From Semisulcospira habei (lineage: Eukaryota; Mollusca; Gastropoda; Semisulcospiridae), in NCBI GenBank assembly GCA_036245525.1, contig BTPG01000007.1, positions 160,788,379-160,852,378 of the forward strand: a stretch of DNA of 64,000 nucleotides. The letters are read 5' to 3'. Positions 1-11,060 of the stretch are shown piece after piece. Made by a program: the position numbers and the translations under genes. Numbering within the stretch: the first letter of the stretch is position 1; each line of letters starts with the position of its first letter. A model generated the notes under the pieces. The model ran no database searches. It saw nothing but the letters and a program-made list of their open reading frames with translations, and was not told the DNA's origin.

Positions 1-397
1 AGTGAATAGACTAATTATCATTTAGCAAGTCTGGGAATTTCAATCATTGTTATTTTCACGGAAAATTAATAGCCACCAGCTGCCAAACAGCACGGTAAAT
101 GAATGGCCACCAGGTGCCAGATATCGAAGAAAAACTATCTGATCCCATGCCAACAAACAATAATCTTATTAAACCTTCCGGATCGGCCAACATGACTCCC
201 GCAGTTTTCATTCTGATATTCCCTCCTCATCGACAGTAAATGTACCAATTAACGATGACGTCAGTCAGAATGCGAAGATGATACCCGATTTCCCGATGGT
301 CAACACCGCATGTTGCTCAAAGCGAGAATATAAATGTATATAATACACGAGAATAAAAATGTATATAACAGTGCAACGTTAGTGAGGTTACGTTTAC

Positions 398-632
398 TCG
401 GAACGACTCCCAACAACGAACGAGCTCTAGCCAAGACAACAGTGTGTACCACCGAGAAGCACAGACAATACTCCAAACTTCTCCAAGAGGCATAGATCCT
501 CATGAGCCCGGAGGGCTCATGAGGATCTAAGCCTCTTGCAGATGTTTGGAGTGTTGTCAGTGCTTATGGCACAAGCTTTCTTATCTGCCGCGACTTCGTT
601 CTCGTCCGTTGTTGGGGGTCGTTCGCTGCAAA
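398..632. repeat. Long imperfect palindrome with family A hairpin core (A1)
   Basis: The core at 484-538 is an almost perfect hairpin: CAAGAGGCATAGATCCTCAT pairs with the complementary right arm ending GCCTCTTG. Imperfect pairing continues outward: the left flank near 400-480 (cccaacaacgaacgag, agtattgtctgtgctt read in reverse) matches the right flank at 545-632 (gtttggagtgttgtcagtgc, cgttgttgggggtcgttc). It is the largest foldback of family A here. No clear TTAA border was found. Confidence 0.75.
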
Positions 633-939
633 AACGAAACCTACATCGTATAATTATCGCTCTGGTTTTATTGTGTTTTGTGTAGCTGCTTGTAAACGTA
701 GATTGAGCATGAACTATTGCGTATGTTATTACTGTCCAAATTGTGTTGCCGCTTTCTTAAGGATTCAGCAATAACCCCTTTGTGCATGCAGACATCGGTG
801 CTGCATGAGAACAGAACCCGTGGCTGCAAGCACAAGAGAGTTAAACCGTCAGTATACCGCGTAATGGGCGATTATGCCGCTTCCCTGGAATACGCTATGT
901 AAATTGCCATTACACGGTATACGGTAGGCTTACATAGCG

Positions 940-1017
940 GGAGATGGATCAAATACGATAGTGCAAGATTGGCTTGGCGCCTGAAAGGCGCCAAGCTAAT
1001 CTGGCACTACCCTTTAA
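940..1017. repeat. Family B hairpin, one arm decayed (B1)
   Basis: The inner part is a clear hairpin: ggcttggcgcc pairs with ggcgccaagctaatc, and the outer right arm tggcactaccc is followed directly by TTAA at 1014-1017. The left outer arm carries the family B motif GGAGATGGATC but has lost part of the middle. This is an old or deleted copy. Confidence 0.65.
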
Positions 1018-1135
1018 CGAACATAACCCATATCTATCTCTCAATACTCTATACAGTCCTTAATATAGACGCCTCCTTAAGTTGTGAAAGTCGGCGTTAT
1101 TTCGTATGAATGGCGTAAGAGCGAAAACCTCTGCG

Positions 1136-1202
1136 TTAACGACAATTTAGCTGTCGGTAGCGCTTTTGTGACAAAAAACGTTACCGACAGCCAAAGAGTT
1201 AA
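1136..1202. mobile_element. Family F TTAA-bounded mini hairpin (F1)
   Basis: A 67-bp unit that starts TTAACGACAATTTAGCTGTC and ends GACAGCCAAAGAGTTAA. The arms AGCTGTCGGTA and TACCGACAGCC pair, so the element is almost entirely a hairpin between two TTAA sites. A second member with longer arms lies at 47841-47933. The TTAA borders suggest a piggyBac- or Kolobok-type target. Confidence 0.75.
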
Positions 1203-1558
1203 AAATCAACCTAACCACATAATCGTGTCTCATGTTCAGAGTATTTGCCAAATGTCACGACCACACTCATGCCTATAATTAATTATACACCTATTATCTT
1301 TTTAACACTTCTATGCACAGCTCGGCTTTTTTCCCCCTCCCCCTTCCGAGAAGGGGCACGCTGCGTACACTTCCCTACTCACCGTCCCTCGTCAGCAGTT
1401 GGAGAAAAAATAAAGCGGGGGGGATGTACCCTGAAGTGTTAATTGAATATTCTACAACGCTGTTAATTAATGTGTATTCATCATATGCAATGCCAAAGGT
1501 CTTTCATCCATTGTTTGCAGGTTTTCTCAAGCTACGCTGCACGCATGCGTACCAATCA

Positions 1559-1627
1559 TATGTGCTGGTCTGTGATTTTGGACCTTACGGCTGAAAGCCG
1601 TAAGGTCCAAAATCACAGGCCAGCACA
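1559..1627. repeat. Family C hairpin (C1)
   Basis: Perfect or near-perfect arms: GTGCTGGTCTGTGATTTTGG followed by ACCTTACGGC, loop tgaaa, then GCCGTAAGGT and the complementary arm ending CCAGCACAC. The arms differ from C3 (39412-39479) at a position that is changed in both arms: GGACC/GGTCC here against GGGCC/GGCCC there. Confidence 0.8.
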
Positions 1628-1830
1628 CGCGTATCTGTACAGTCGATCATTTACGCTGTATAGTGTGTTCACTCTGCGCCAAATTTCCCCCCCCCTGTTC
1701 GCTTTTGTTGTACTTGGTGATTTTCTCATTTGTAAGACCTTTTTATCGAAATAAAGAAATTCTCAAAATAACCCACTGCTTTTATGACCGCGCGTGTCGA
1801 CGCTCGTTTGTTGGTCTGTACTGACTTTGT

Positions 1831-2062
1831 TTAACCCATTCACCCAGGACGCACTAGTTTCAGGAGATGGATCGACCGTGATAATTCAAGGGTAATGCCA
1901 GATTAGCTTGGTGCCTGTCGGCGCCAAGCTAATCTGGCGCTACCCTTGTATTATCACGGTCGATCCATCTCCTGCAACTAGCGCATAGTCGTTAGATGAC
2001 GCCTCCAAAATGGGGGGGGGGGGGGGAAGAAATACGGTCTTGGGGTTGGTTGAAGGAGTTAA
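1831..2062. mobile_element. Family B TTAA-bounded MITE (B2)
   Basis: The unit begins TTAACCCATTCACCCAGGAC and ends with GGTTGAAGGAGTTAA. The centre (1861-1974) is a long palindrome whose left arm starts GGAGATGGATCGACCGTGAT and whose right arm ends ATCACGGTCGATCCATCTCC. A poly-G run lies in the right flank. The flank motif GTCGTTAGATGACGCCTCC recurs in B3 in the opposite orientation. Confidence 0.8.
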
Positions 2063-2269
2063 AACAGCCGTTTACATATACATAGATGAACATATAAATA
2101 AATACACGAACACAAATTGAAAAAAAAAAAAAGTTGAAAGAGTCTCGCACACACACACACACACACGCTGAACAGGTCATCAGCAAAGCAGACTTGAACA
2201 GACATTTTGAGAGAGCTTCTGAAAGTGCGAGCAGCAAATTTCTTGCGCAAGGCCGCCGTTGCCTCACCC

Positions 2270-2376
2270 CAATGCGCACAGGGCCATCGGGCCGAGGTCG
2301 GCCGCAGCTGGCCCGCGCACTATTGTGCGCGGGCCAACGGCAGCCGACGTCTGCCCCTGATGGCCTTTGCGCATTG
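2270..2376. repeat. Family E GC-rich hairpin (E1)
   Basis: Arms AATGCGCA..GGCCATCGGGCC and the complementary GATGGCC..TGCGCATT enclose a GGCCCGCGCAC/GTGCGCGGGCC stem. The arms have diverged slightly (cagctggcccg against cgggccaacgg). A much better preserved copy is at 45099-45207. Confidence 0.75.
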
Positions 2377-2719
2377 TGTCCGTTGGCAATAAGGCAGGTG
2401 GAACATTTTTGTAATAGAACCATTATTCAATTTCCAGGCGATGCGATGCGATCCGATGGCCTGGTGAGCCACATGGTTTGAACAGTTATCAACGTATTGT
2501 CTTCCACCTTGATGTTCGTTTCCAAGACCGACACTCAAATAATCATTCGCAACCTTCACAAGTAAATGCACACGCACGCACACAGCGATTTCGCTGTGCG
2601 AGTGTGCGGGTGGGCGTGCATGCGCGGCTTTGTTTTGTTATTTTCATACTAAACCTACTTTATTATCGGCCTTCACTGCCCCTTTACTACCGAGGAAAAA
2701 AATGAAGACGATCCCACTG

Positions 2720-2785
2720 CAAGAGACATAGATTCTCATGAGCCTACTGCGACTGTGGGAGCTCAATGAGGATCTAAGCCTCTTG
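2720..2785. repeat. Family A hairpin, diverged arms (A2)
   Basis: CAAGAGACATAGATTCTCAT on the left and GAGGATCTAAGCCTCTTG on the right with a disrupted centre (cctactgcgactgtggg). This is an older family A copy. Confidence 0.7.
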
Positions 2786-2924
2786 CCGAGACCAATTTGT
2801 ATGTGGCCCCAGTTTGGTTGTTGACCGCAGACAGATTTTCGAAACAAGAGTCCCAGCGGCAAGGAAGCGCTCACGCTGCTCGGGCGTGCGTAAACGGAAG
2901 TAGAGAGACGTATGTGCACTTCTT

Positions 2925-3047
2925 CTCTCCACCGAAAGGTCCCGGGTTTGAATCCAGCTTGGGTCAAAATTTGTTCAGACCCTATTTCGGTGCCCCGTAT
3001 TTTGAAATCACCTTTGTGGTGGACAAAGGACGTTAAGCCCTAATTGT
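2925..3047 (+). mobile_element. tRNA-derived SINE, 3' part (family S1)
   Basis: The B-box-like GGGTTTGAATCC is followed by the S1 body (cagcttgggtcaaaatttgt, tcggtgcccc) and the S1 3' end (gtggtggacaaaggacgtta agcccta). Other copies lie at 14248-14405, 41209-41368 and 63127-63285. The tRNA-like head upstream is weak, so only the 3' half is secure. Confidence 0.75.
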
Positions 3048-3087
3048 TGTGTATGCGCACTTGTGTTGGGCGCCGTATATGACACTT

Positions 3088-3251
3088 TTAACTCATTCAG
3101 CCCGACACGTATTTCCCAAATTTTGGAGGCGTCATCTAACGACTATGCACCTGTTGCAGGAGATGGATCGACCATGATAATTTAAGGGTAGTGCCAGATT
3201 AGCTTGTGCCAATTATCTCCTGCTGTAGTGCGTCAGGGCTGAATGGGTTAA
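3088..3251. mobile_element. Family B TTAA-bounded MITE with deleted hairpin (B3)
   Basis: Excellent terminal inverted repeats: it starts TTAACTCATTCAGCCCGACA and ends GTCAGGGCTGAATGGGTTAA. The internal hairpin has lost most of its right arm (agcttgtgccaattatctcc). Relative to B2 the flank with GGAGGCGTCATCTAACGAC is on the other side, so it is inserted in the opposite orientation. Confidence 0.82.
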
Positions 3252-4988
3252 TATAGCAATTTGACGTCAAAGGCATTGCTGTTACTTATCATCAGTGGTT
3301 CTTGTTACAAATTGTACGTTTACAGGCGTGGCAACCGTTATCAAATCGGAACTAAGGCCCCGCGAAACAGGAAATAATAATCCTGGGAGACCTTCTTAGA
3401 GATCTACTAACAGGCTAAAGGAAAATAGTTGACCAAATACCCTTATAGTGTAGGCAGTACCGCCATGAAAAGTGCATTATCCTGCAAATTCAACTTACGG
3501 GAACCAAATTTCGGACACAGCTAGATGTGAATACCTTGTTGGTAAAACCAATATGGTGTCATCGAGATTTTGCCTAGGAAGCGTTAAAAAAAAAAATCGT
3601 TTGTGACGTCATCTCTTGAATGACCATTTTACCACTATTACTTTTTAACCGCAGCTAAATCGTGTCATTTGGAAGTTAGGGACATTTAGTTTTCGCATTT
3701 GATTAGTTTGGAGTATAGTGGAATATGACTGCGATTGCTGACATGAATACCAATGACGCATGGCCGCCATTATCAAGATGCCGCCCACACACCATACGTT
3801 GTTTTTTTATAGTTTGGGGGTGGTGAACAATATAGAGTAGGGTATATCGGCTGAGGTCAACACAAGCGATAAAATAAAGATATTTGGATAGCCAGATAAT
3901 TGCTCTTTTCCAAACCAGTAGGATGTCAGAAGGAAAACTGTACACGTTTTACATGAAAATTAATTATTTCTTGTCCACGTTTTCGTCAGTCTCTTTTTTG
4001 AAATTATTCATTATTCTGTATTTGAGGTCAAGGTCATAGCTGCCATATTTAATCGAATATGAGTATGTCATGCCTCTCAAATTACTGGGCAAGTCGCTAC
4101 AAATATTTGATGATATGTATTTAAACAGAAACATAGGAAACGAACGATTCGTTGCTAATGTAATAAAGTTCAAGATAACGGCCATTTAAAAAAATTAAAT
4201 CTATGTGAACGCGAGAATTTTGAACGACAGAACCAATTTAATCTAAGTTTAAGATGATGATAGTGCTACTCATTGTAGATTGTTTAATGTTTGATGTTAG
4301 TATCAGGTTGGCATCTTCAATGTAAAGGCTACGATATTTGTTTGGCACTTACTACAGGCTCCTTCGCTCAAACGACTTGTCCGATACGATTCAAATTCAA
4401 GGCGATGATACTCCAAAGAAAGCTAAAATACCGTGAGCAAAAATCCGGTCTAAAAAGCACAAGGTCACAACTATCAGTTATGCTAGAACCTCTGCGCAGT
4501 CACTACATCTCGAAACGCCGATCCGACCTTTTCCAAACTTTCATCACCTTGACTCATCGACTATCACCTTGACTCATCGACTCAGGACAATTAAAGTACT
4601 GCATACAAAAGAATCGTTACGTCAGTTTATCTTGTTTTGTTGACATTTTTCCCCAATCCTTAACTATCAACCCTTATCCTCTACTTGTTTTATCGTGTCT
4701 ACCTCATTTACTGCCTGTCTTTATTCTTGCTCTTCTTCTTTTTGTTTTGTTTTTTGGACGCACTATCGGATTTGAAAACAAAACAAGAAGAAAACTACTA
4801 CAACAGTGTGGTAAGACTTAATATACTAGTCATACCTTATCTGGCAAATTAGGATGAGTATGCTCTCTCATTTAACGACTTCCTTTGACCTCCAGATCTG
4901 TAAAATGCCATTTTAAAAATGCACCATTTTCTGTTTTGTTTTGTTTATAGAATTGCGAGATGGAGAACACTGTAGTATGATGAACTGT
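3252..4988. other. No recognisable gene
   Basis: Apart from a 17-bp duplication of an accttgactcatcgact motif near 4548-4580 and A/T-rich stretches, I see no coding exon, RNA gene or known repeat in this stretch. Confidence 0.5.
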
Positions 4989-5488
4989 NNNNNNNNNNNN
5001 NNNNNNNNNNNNNNNNNNNNNNNNNNNNNNNNNNNNNNNNNNNNNNNNNNNNNNNNNNNNNNNNNNNNNNNNNNNNNNNNNNNNNNNNNNNNNNNNNNNN
5101 NNNNNNNNNNNNNNNNNNNNNNNNNNNNNNNNNNNNNNNNNNNNNNNNNNNNNNNNNNNNNNNNNNNNNNNNNNNNNNNNNNNNNNNNNNNNNNNNNNNN
5201 NNNNNNNNNNNNNNNNNNNNNNNNNNNNNNNNNNNNNNNNNNNNNNNNNNNNNNNNNNNNNNNNNNNNNNNNNNNNNNNNNNNNNNNNNNNNNNNNNNNN
5301 NNNNNNNNNNNNNNNNNNNNNNNNNNNNNNNNNNNNNNNNNNNNNNNNNNNNNNNNNNNNNNNNNNNNNNNNNNNNNNNNNNNNNNNNNNNNNNNNNNNN
5401 NNNNNNNNNNNNNNNNNNNNNNNNNNNNNNNNNNNNNNNNNNNNNNNNNNNNNNNNNNNNNNNNNNNNNNNNNNNNNNNNNNNNNNNN
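4989..5488. other. Assembly gap, 500 N
   Basis: Exactly 500 N. The other two gaps in the window have the same length, so the size is probably a scaffolding placeholder. Confidence 0.99.
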
Positions 5489-5589
5489 CATTCTGCTATG
5501 TACCGAGTTCAGGTTTAAAATTGAAAATAGTATTTTAAAAACATATTGTTTAAACATATTTTTTTACACATTTCTGTACCACCTTGATC

Positions 5590-5750
5590 CTTGAAAGCTT
5601 AGCCACAAAGTATCTTTGAAGACTGTGGCTTGAATAGTCTCCCAGAAAATGCCTGTGTTAAAGTTTACCACATATGAAGTCAGACAGATGACCACTGGCT
5701 CCGTACACAAACTCGCTTTTGCTATCATACTTGAGCCCAAAAATGCTGAT
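5590..5750. repeat. Dispersed repeat R1, copy 1
   Basis: Shares several blocks with 8085-8255, for example tgtggcttgaatagtctc, gagaaaatgcc-like and gttaaagttta, in the same order. Family unknown. Confidence 0.6.
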
Positions 5751-5978
5751 CATGCTTGTCAGTAGGATTACCAGAAACATACTCAATTCTTTGAGCCTTT
5801 AAAAAAACAAAGCCTTGAAATTATGTAACTACCGATGAAATATAGTCAAATTCAGTGTAGAGAAATACCAAACATATTACATTCACAGCTACACCATTGG
5901 TATGATGACAACTCGTCCCATTGTCATTATTTACACACTACATTACATAATGATGTTCTGCTCTTTCTGCACACTAAC

Positions 5979-6041
5979 CTTCTGATTTCGCCCATCAACT
6001 TTTCTTTGCTGCTGAGAGTTGTAGATGTGTTGAACTCAGAA
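5979..6041 (-). CDS. Candidate internal exon, function unknown
   Basis: A 63-bp open segment on the minus strand is preceded by a strong acceptor (tttttttcag) and followed by a GTTAGT donor. It reads SEFNTSTTLSSKEKLMGEIR. Its first base completes a codon left open by the candidate exon at 7919-7976, so the two are phase-compatible and could belong to one transcript. Both lie 3' of the KDZ-like exons on the same strand, so they could be its 3' exons or part of a separate host gene. I do not recognise the sequence. Confidence 0.4.
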
Positions 6042-6797
6042 CTGAAAAAAAGACACCATTAAAACATAACAAGGGAATCGCATACTAGTTTCCCTGCAAA
6101 ATAAACACAAACGCCCACCTCAGTACAACTTACAATTGTTACATCTAGTCCAAAGGCGTTCATTGTTGTTTATAAAACTTCCAAACAATATCATGCAGTG
6201 TTCACACTTCAAGTTTTTACGATATATATACATGTACTCAAAATTCAAATCACGCTTCCTCAATAAAAACCTCAATACAAAGAACAGCTTAGGTCAGCCT
6301 CAGTCTATTGCAGTACCTCATGGCCAGATAAATAGCTGTGGTACTGAAAGTACACATGTGTGCATGAATGTTGGCAACTTTGAAATATATAGAGACATAG
6401 ATTGGAATCCAAGGTCAATTTTGCAGAGTATATTCCCAAGGTATTTAGAATGAATGTATTTTTGGCTACCAGCTTTCTGTGCTATGGCAGATTCTGAGGA
6501 ATATATCTCTACCAATGCCAGTGTGTGTGATTCTAGGGCTGACAGCTATAAATCAATAGGCTGCAGTCATCTTAACCCTGACAGAGCCTAGGCAAGTGCC
6601 TTCCAGCTGGCTGTAACTCATCTGGTACCGTGTTTGAAGCACAAACAACCGGAAGTATATGTACATTAGGAAAAGAACATTTCTGAAAGGTGATCCAGAC
6701 TCAATCAATATAAGGTTCAGACTGATGGATTTAATTCGCACCATCTCATTACAGACATACGTGTAGCCCATTGCTCCTCTATTACACACATACATAT

Positions 6798-7861
6798 CAT
6801 CATCATCATCATCAGTCCCTTGCCCGAACTGGGCGTTGGGGGGACTGAAAGGCAGCAGCAACAGACAGTGCTCTCCACTGAGTTCTAATTTGGGCGGTGG
6901 CAAGCAAGTCTGGCATCTCGAGTTCGGTCCATTCTTTTATGTTTGCGACCCAACTCTTTCTCTGACGACCTCGCCGACGACTTCCTTCGAGAGTGCCTTG
7001 GAGGATAGTCTTGGACAAGGTGTTGTGTCGGGTCACGTGGCCAAACCAAGCAAGCTTGCGCCGTTTCACGGTTGCCAGAAGGGGTTCATGTGGGCCCACC
7101 AGGGAAGTGACGATGCTCCGTACATATTCGTTGGTCTTGTGCTCGCGGTACGAGATGCGGAGCAACTTCCTCAGGCACTTGTTCTCAAAGGCCTGGATTT
7201 TCTTTTCTGAGTCTGCAAGCAGTGTCCAAGTCTCACAGCCGTAGAGTAGAATAGACACTACGAGGGACTTGTAAAGCCTGTACTTGATGGTGAAGCTGAT
7301 GGAGTTACTTCGCCATATCCTGTCCAGCCTGGCCATTGCGGATGTTGCTGTACCTATCCTGATACGGATCTCTGCTATGCAACTACCGTCTTTGGACAGG
7401 GTGGCTCCCAAGTACTTGAAGCTATTGACCTCTTCTAGCTTCTGGCCGTTCATGTGAATGTTGCTGCTGCTGTCGCTTGTGGTGTTGATCATCACTTTGC
7501 TTTTATCCGTACTGATCTCCATGCCATAAGACCCTGCGCTACTTGAAAGTTTGTCTGTCAGGTTTTGGAGCTCACTATTGCTGCCTGCCATGAGGTCAAT
7601 GTCGTCTGCGAATCGAAGATTGCACAGGGATCTGCCACCAATAGAGATTGAAGTATGGTGGTCGTGGAGGGTTTCCTGCATGATCTTCTCCAGGAATATG
7701 TTGAAAAGGACAGGAGAGAGCAGGCATCCTTGACGGACACCGATCGTCGTCCTGAAGAACTCGCCTGACTGATTGTTAAGTAGAACCGCGCTGCAGGCGT
7801 TCTTGTAAAGCGCTTCTATCATTTGGATCAGTCTATGTTGAACGATCTCATGACTTGCCAG
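6798..7861 (-). mobile_element. 5'-truncated RTE-like LINE with target-site duplication
   Basis: The insertion is flanked by an exact 12-bp duplication, acacatacatat, at 6786-6797 and 7862-7873. The 3' end (low coordinate) is a (TGA)n tail (catcatcatcat on the plus strand), typical of RTE-clade LINEs that end in short tandem repeats. The 5' end is truncated inside the reverse transcriptase. It sits between the two candidate minus-strand exons at 5979-6041 and 7919-7976, so it may be intronic. Confidence 0.9.
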
Positions 7862-7867
7862 ACACAT
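6812..7867 (-). CDS. LINE reverse transcriptase, C-terminal half
   Basis: This open frame encodes the reverse transcriptase from just before the GVRQGCLLSPVLFNIFLE motif. It continues through the catalytic FADD (RFADDIDLMAGS), SFKYLGATLSKDGS and LLYGCETWTL to the C-terminal basic segment GRQRKSWVANIKEWT. The fingers and the endonuclease are missing because the copy is 5'-truncated, so it cannot be autonomous. The ATG at 7867 is in the target-site duplication, so the first residues are host-derived and that start has no meaning. The stop is the first TGA of the (TGA)n tail: the element has essentially no 3' UTR of its own. The frame has no internal stops, so the insertion is relatively young. 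Confidence 0.9.
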   Translation of the reverse strand: MCLASHEIVQHRLIQMIEALYKNACSAVLLNNQSGEFFRTTIGVRQGCLLSPVLFNIFLEKIMQETLHDHHTSISIGGRSLCNLRFADDIDLMAGSNSELQNLTDKLSSSAGSYGMEISTDKSKVMINTTSDSSSNIHMNGQKLEEVNSFKYLGATLSKDGSCIAEIRIRIGTATSAMARLDRIWRSNSISFTIKYRLYKSLVVSILLYGCETWTLLADSEKKIQAFENKCLRKLLRISYREHKTNEYVRSIVTSLVGPHEPLLATVKRRKLAWFGHVTRHNTLSKTILQGTLEGSRRRGRQRKSWVANIKEWTELEMPDLLATAQIRTQWRALSVAAAFQSPQRPVRARD

Positions 7868-7918
7868 ACATATACCCCATCACAAAAGGGTTGAGGAAAA
7901 ATATTAAATAACACTTAC

Positions 7919-7976
7919 TCAGCCAACTGAACAACAGCATAGGCATATTCCTCCCTCAGTGTCAGTTTCACAGCAC
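7919..7976 (-). CDS. Candidate internal exon, function unknown
   Basis: A 58-bp minus-strand segment between acceptor ..gttccag and donor gtaagtgt reads AVKLTLREEYAYAVVQLA and ends with two bases (GA) of a split codon. The next minus-strand candidate exon (5979-6041) begins with the one base needed to complete it. Good splice sites, coherent phase and a non-repetitive amino-acid sequence support a real exon. The gene is not recognised. It may be the 3' part of the KDZ-like gene or a separate host gene. Confidence 0.45.
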
Positions 7977-8084
7977 CTGGAACATAATTATATTTAGAAA
8001 GGAGATAATAATAAAATTAATTTTGTCAAAATATGGCTATTTTGGTCCTATTTCCTCATCCCCTGTCAACATGACCTTTGAGGA

Positions 8085-8255
8085 GGTCACTCAAATTGGT
8101 ATGTTTAGAAAGGTCTTGCAACAAAGTATCCTTGGGCCAAGTTTGAAGACATGTGGCTTGAATAGTCTCTGAGAAAATGCCAATGTTAAAGTTTATCACG
8201 GCTGACCGAACACTGGCCCAGAACAAAGACTCACTTTTGCTTCGCACGTGAGCCA
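8085..8255. repeat. Dispersed repeat R1, copy 2
   Basis: Same ordered blocks as 5590-5750 (cttgcaacaaagtatcctt, tgtggcttgaatagtctc, gttaaagtttatcacg). No coding capacity recognised. Confidence 0.6.
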
Positions 8256-8875
8256 GAAAGTAGTTTACCCTACCACCCCCGATGTTATTACAAAATGTAC
8301 ATTCAGTTTATTGACAACTGGTCATTATTAAAAAAATCACAATCTGGACCTCTAAAAACAGGTTATAATTATACAACCAATTTTCGACCCTGACACAAGT
8401 GAAGTTGATTGCATACAACAACAACAACAACAACAAAATTTAAATATTGTACATTATGGCTAATGCAAATATTGATGGTACCAACCATACTTGACAATTT
8501 TACACATGTACTTCTACGACAAAGAGAGAGCAGGGCTCAGCAGGGACACAGTATGATTGTCTAGGAGGTCCTGCAGGAGGTACTATAAAATCTAGGTGAG
8601 AAATCCATATTCAACTGCAAAGATTGAAAGAGTGTTCATGTTTCATTGTTTGGTCACCTACAGAATCTTTGATCAAAGTAATTTCTGTTTCTTGCAATGT
8701 TTCATGCAAGTTCAAGTGGACTGCCTGTAGTTCCAATGGGACCCTTGAACATTCCACTGAGATCCCCTATCACTCCTAGCATACGGTCCCAGGGACCCAT
8801 GCAAATTTATTCTAAAGGGAGCCCTGAGAGAAATAGAGTGAGGCAATGGGAGAGGGTGAGACAGAGAGAACTCAC

Positions 8876-9032
8876 CACTTGTATTCTGGGTTTTTCTTGT
8901 GACCATTCTTGCACAAAGTCCTGTACTTCCTCATCTTTAATGAAGAAGGTATTGTGTCGTGGTTTCCCCAGTCCTATGTTTATGGACTAAACCAAAGTTT
9001 CCATCAAGAGACAACACTGAACGACTCAGGTC
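8876..9032 (-). pseudogene. KDZ transposase-like gene, core exon with frameshift
   Basis: After the acceptor ctcgacag the exon reads DLSRSVLSLDGNFGLVHKHR. The SLDGNFGL segment corresponds to the conserved motif around the first catalytic aspartate of KDZ transposases (known members have a similar DANF.L motif). A one-base frame change then occurs near the middle. In the shifted frame the expected continuation NTFFIKDEEVQDFVQEW follows, up to a strong GTGAGT donor. The frameshift argues for a decayed copy or a sequence error. Its phase does not match the 9411-9685 exon directly, so a short exon may be missing between them. Confidence 0.65.
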
Positions 9033-9410
9033 CTGTCGAGAAATAAATTCAGCACACATATTATGTATGTATATTAAAGCATAGCATATTAATTAGCAGT
9101 GGTCTGATCATACACTAGATCAGACATTGTGGCCAACACATCTGCAACTGACTTTATGTTCACCAACATGAAGCCGGGTTGAGTATGAAACAAACAGATG
9201 CGGAAGTATATGAATGCTCCACTTCCATTTTTGATAGAGCCTTTTACAACTGGAATGTGATCACACAAAATCAAGTGACCTGATTGCGTTCATCATGTTT
9301 GCAAAATGTGAACAGTACACATCAAGTCAGTTCTTTGGACTTTTGGACATGTCTTGCAAAATAAGAAAATTAAGGCTGAAAATGTGTTTTACCTAACTAG
9401 TACGATGGTA

Positions 9411-9685
9411 CCTGTACTCATTTACAGCACCAAGAAGGTTTCTATCATGAGCTGACCCTGCTGCAGTCCTCAGGCCCATGAGGTCGTCCATTTCCTTGAT
9501 GGAAGACACGCACGCTTGGGGAGACACACACCCATGGAGCTGAAGACTGACAGCAAGTTCCAGTAGCTGCAGGCTGAATGCTATTCTTGGTTTTCCAGGA
9601 GTAGCTGGCCAAACTCCATGATGAAGAATAGTGACTGCTGTGGGCTCATGGCAGCATGTATCTATTTTCACATCTTGCGACACAC
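9411..9685 (-). pseudogene. KDZ transposase-like gene, exon with LWPATP-type motif
   Basis: This 275-bp exon starts after acceptor ttgtctag. It includes VTILHHGVWPATPGKPRIAF and FSLQLLELAVSLQLHGCVS, matching the conserved G-x-(F/W)-P-(A/S)-(T/S)-P...AF...LL region that follows the cysteine cluster in KDZ (Kyakuja-Dileera-Zisupton) transposases. Its first two bases complete the codon left open by the exon at 10626-10734. The donor at 9409-9410 is gtacca, a weak site. Confidence 0.72.
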
Positions 9686-10274
9686 CTAGACAATTTGGAA
9701 ACAAACTATTAGCAATTCATGTTAGAAGTCAGAGGCACATGAATATTGTTATTATTATGTCATAAGCCAACAATCAGGATGATTTTCTTCACCTAAACAC
9801 ATTTGCCTCTTATTACTATATAATAATTGAACACCCAGAAATGTAGTTCTGGGAGTTAAAGGGTTAAAACTACTTTGTGAAAAGGTTGTGAACATGTCAT
9901 CTCATCAGTCAAAGAGATGCTGCTAGTGATAGTAGAACTAGAAGTAGAAGGCTGTTTCCCATCAATACTGATGCAGGCATACAAGTTCAGAATCCCAGCA
10001 CGGGTTCGGGAAGCCAAAAGATTTAGGTGGCCAAGATTAAAAAATTAGCAGCCTGAAAAGTCAGTTGGTCTATATGTTTGATGATAAATGGAGACCCTGT
10101 TTGTCTCTGGCAGTCATAATTAGTATTAATTGCCACCCAGGCAGACCAAAGATTTCAGTTTCAACATGATCAGAGCGAATATAATCAAGCAATAATTTTA
10201 CACATTTTCGTCTTCATACAAAATGTGTACAAAATGTATACCTATGCTGACCTTTGACCTTAGCAGATTTTAGT

Positions 10275-10462
<188 letters not shown>

Positions 10463-10625
10463 GTTTGTATCAGAAGAAAGAAATTGCATGGATGACAGAC
10501 AAATGATGGATGGCTCATTACATAGCCTCTCTTTCACTATCGCAAGTGATCCCAAAATGTCAACATAAGACTGAAGACTGAGTGAGGAGTACAGAATACA
10601 AACAAGTAAATGAAAACCAACCAAC

Positions 10626-10734
10626 CGTGGGAATCAAAGATGACCATGTCAATAGTAGACACATCATTACACTGGTGCAGCAGCAGCTGTCTTAGATGTG
10701 GGACAAGTTTGAGTGGCCAGTACATCTTGCCTTC
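10626..10734 (-). pseudogene. KDZ transposase-like gene, short internal exon
   Basis: A 109-bp exon between acceptor ttttcag and donor gttggttgg reads EGKMYWPLKLVPHLRQLLLH and continues to VIFDSHG. It joins the cysteine-cluster exon (11594-11859) in phase 0 and the next exon (9411-9685) with a split glycine codon, so three consecutive exons keep one frame. This spliced continuity is the best evidence that it was a real intron-containing gene. Confidence 0.7.
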
Positions 10735-10765
10735 CTGAAAATATAACACAGTCATTCATCACATA

Positions 10766-11060
10766 AAGTAAAATTACACATAAAACTGAAGACAAATTTC
10801 AGCACAATTTGTGTTTGATATGCCTTGTCGACAAACCTAATCAACTTCTACAGCAATTTGGACTCGCAGCAAATGCATAATCACAAATGCTTATTTTTCG
10901 CAGCCTTTAGCAGGTCAATCTATTTTTAGCTGTTGCTCATACACATAGCATAAAGGAGCGGAGTCATTGTCAAATTCCTTGATATTAAGACGTGTTCTTA
11001 ACTGGATTCTCATGTCTAAATAAACCATAACCAGATGTGTGAGTAACATTTCTCCCTTAT
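10766..11060. repeat. Dispersed repeat R2, copy 1
   Basis: Contains the R2 blocks seen elsewhere: acatttcagcac-like with tttgtgtttg, ctatttttagctgt, gagtcattgtcaaattcctt gatat, and taaataaaccataac. Other copies: 27795-27950, 28697-28860, 30742-30905 and 63655-64000. Confidence 0.65.

Noticed and set aside
4913..5594. Open frames of over 200 codons crossing the 4989-5488 gap
   Set aside because: Almost all codons are N; no coding evidence on either side.
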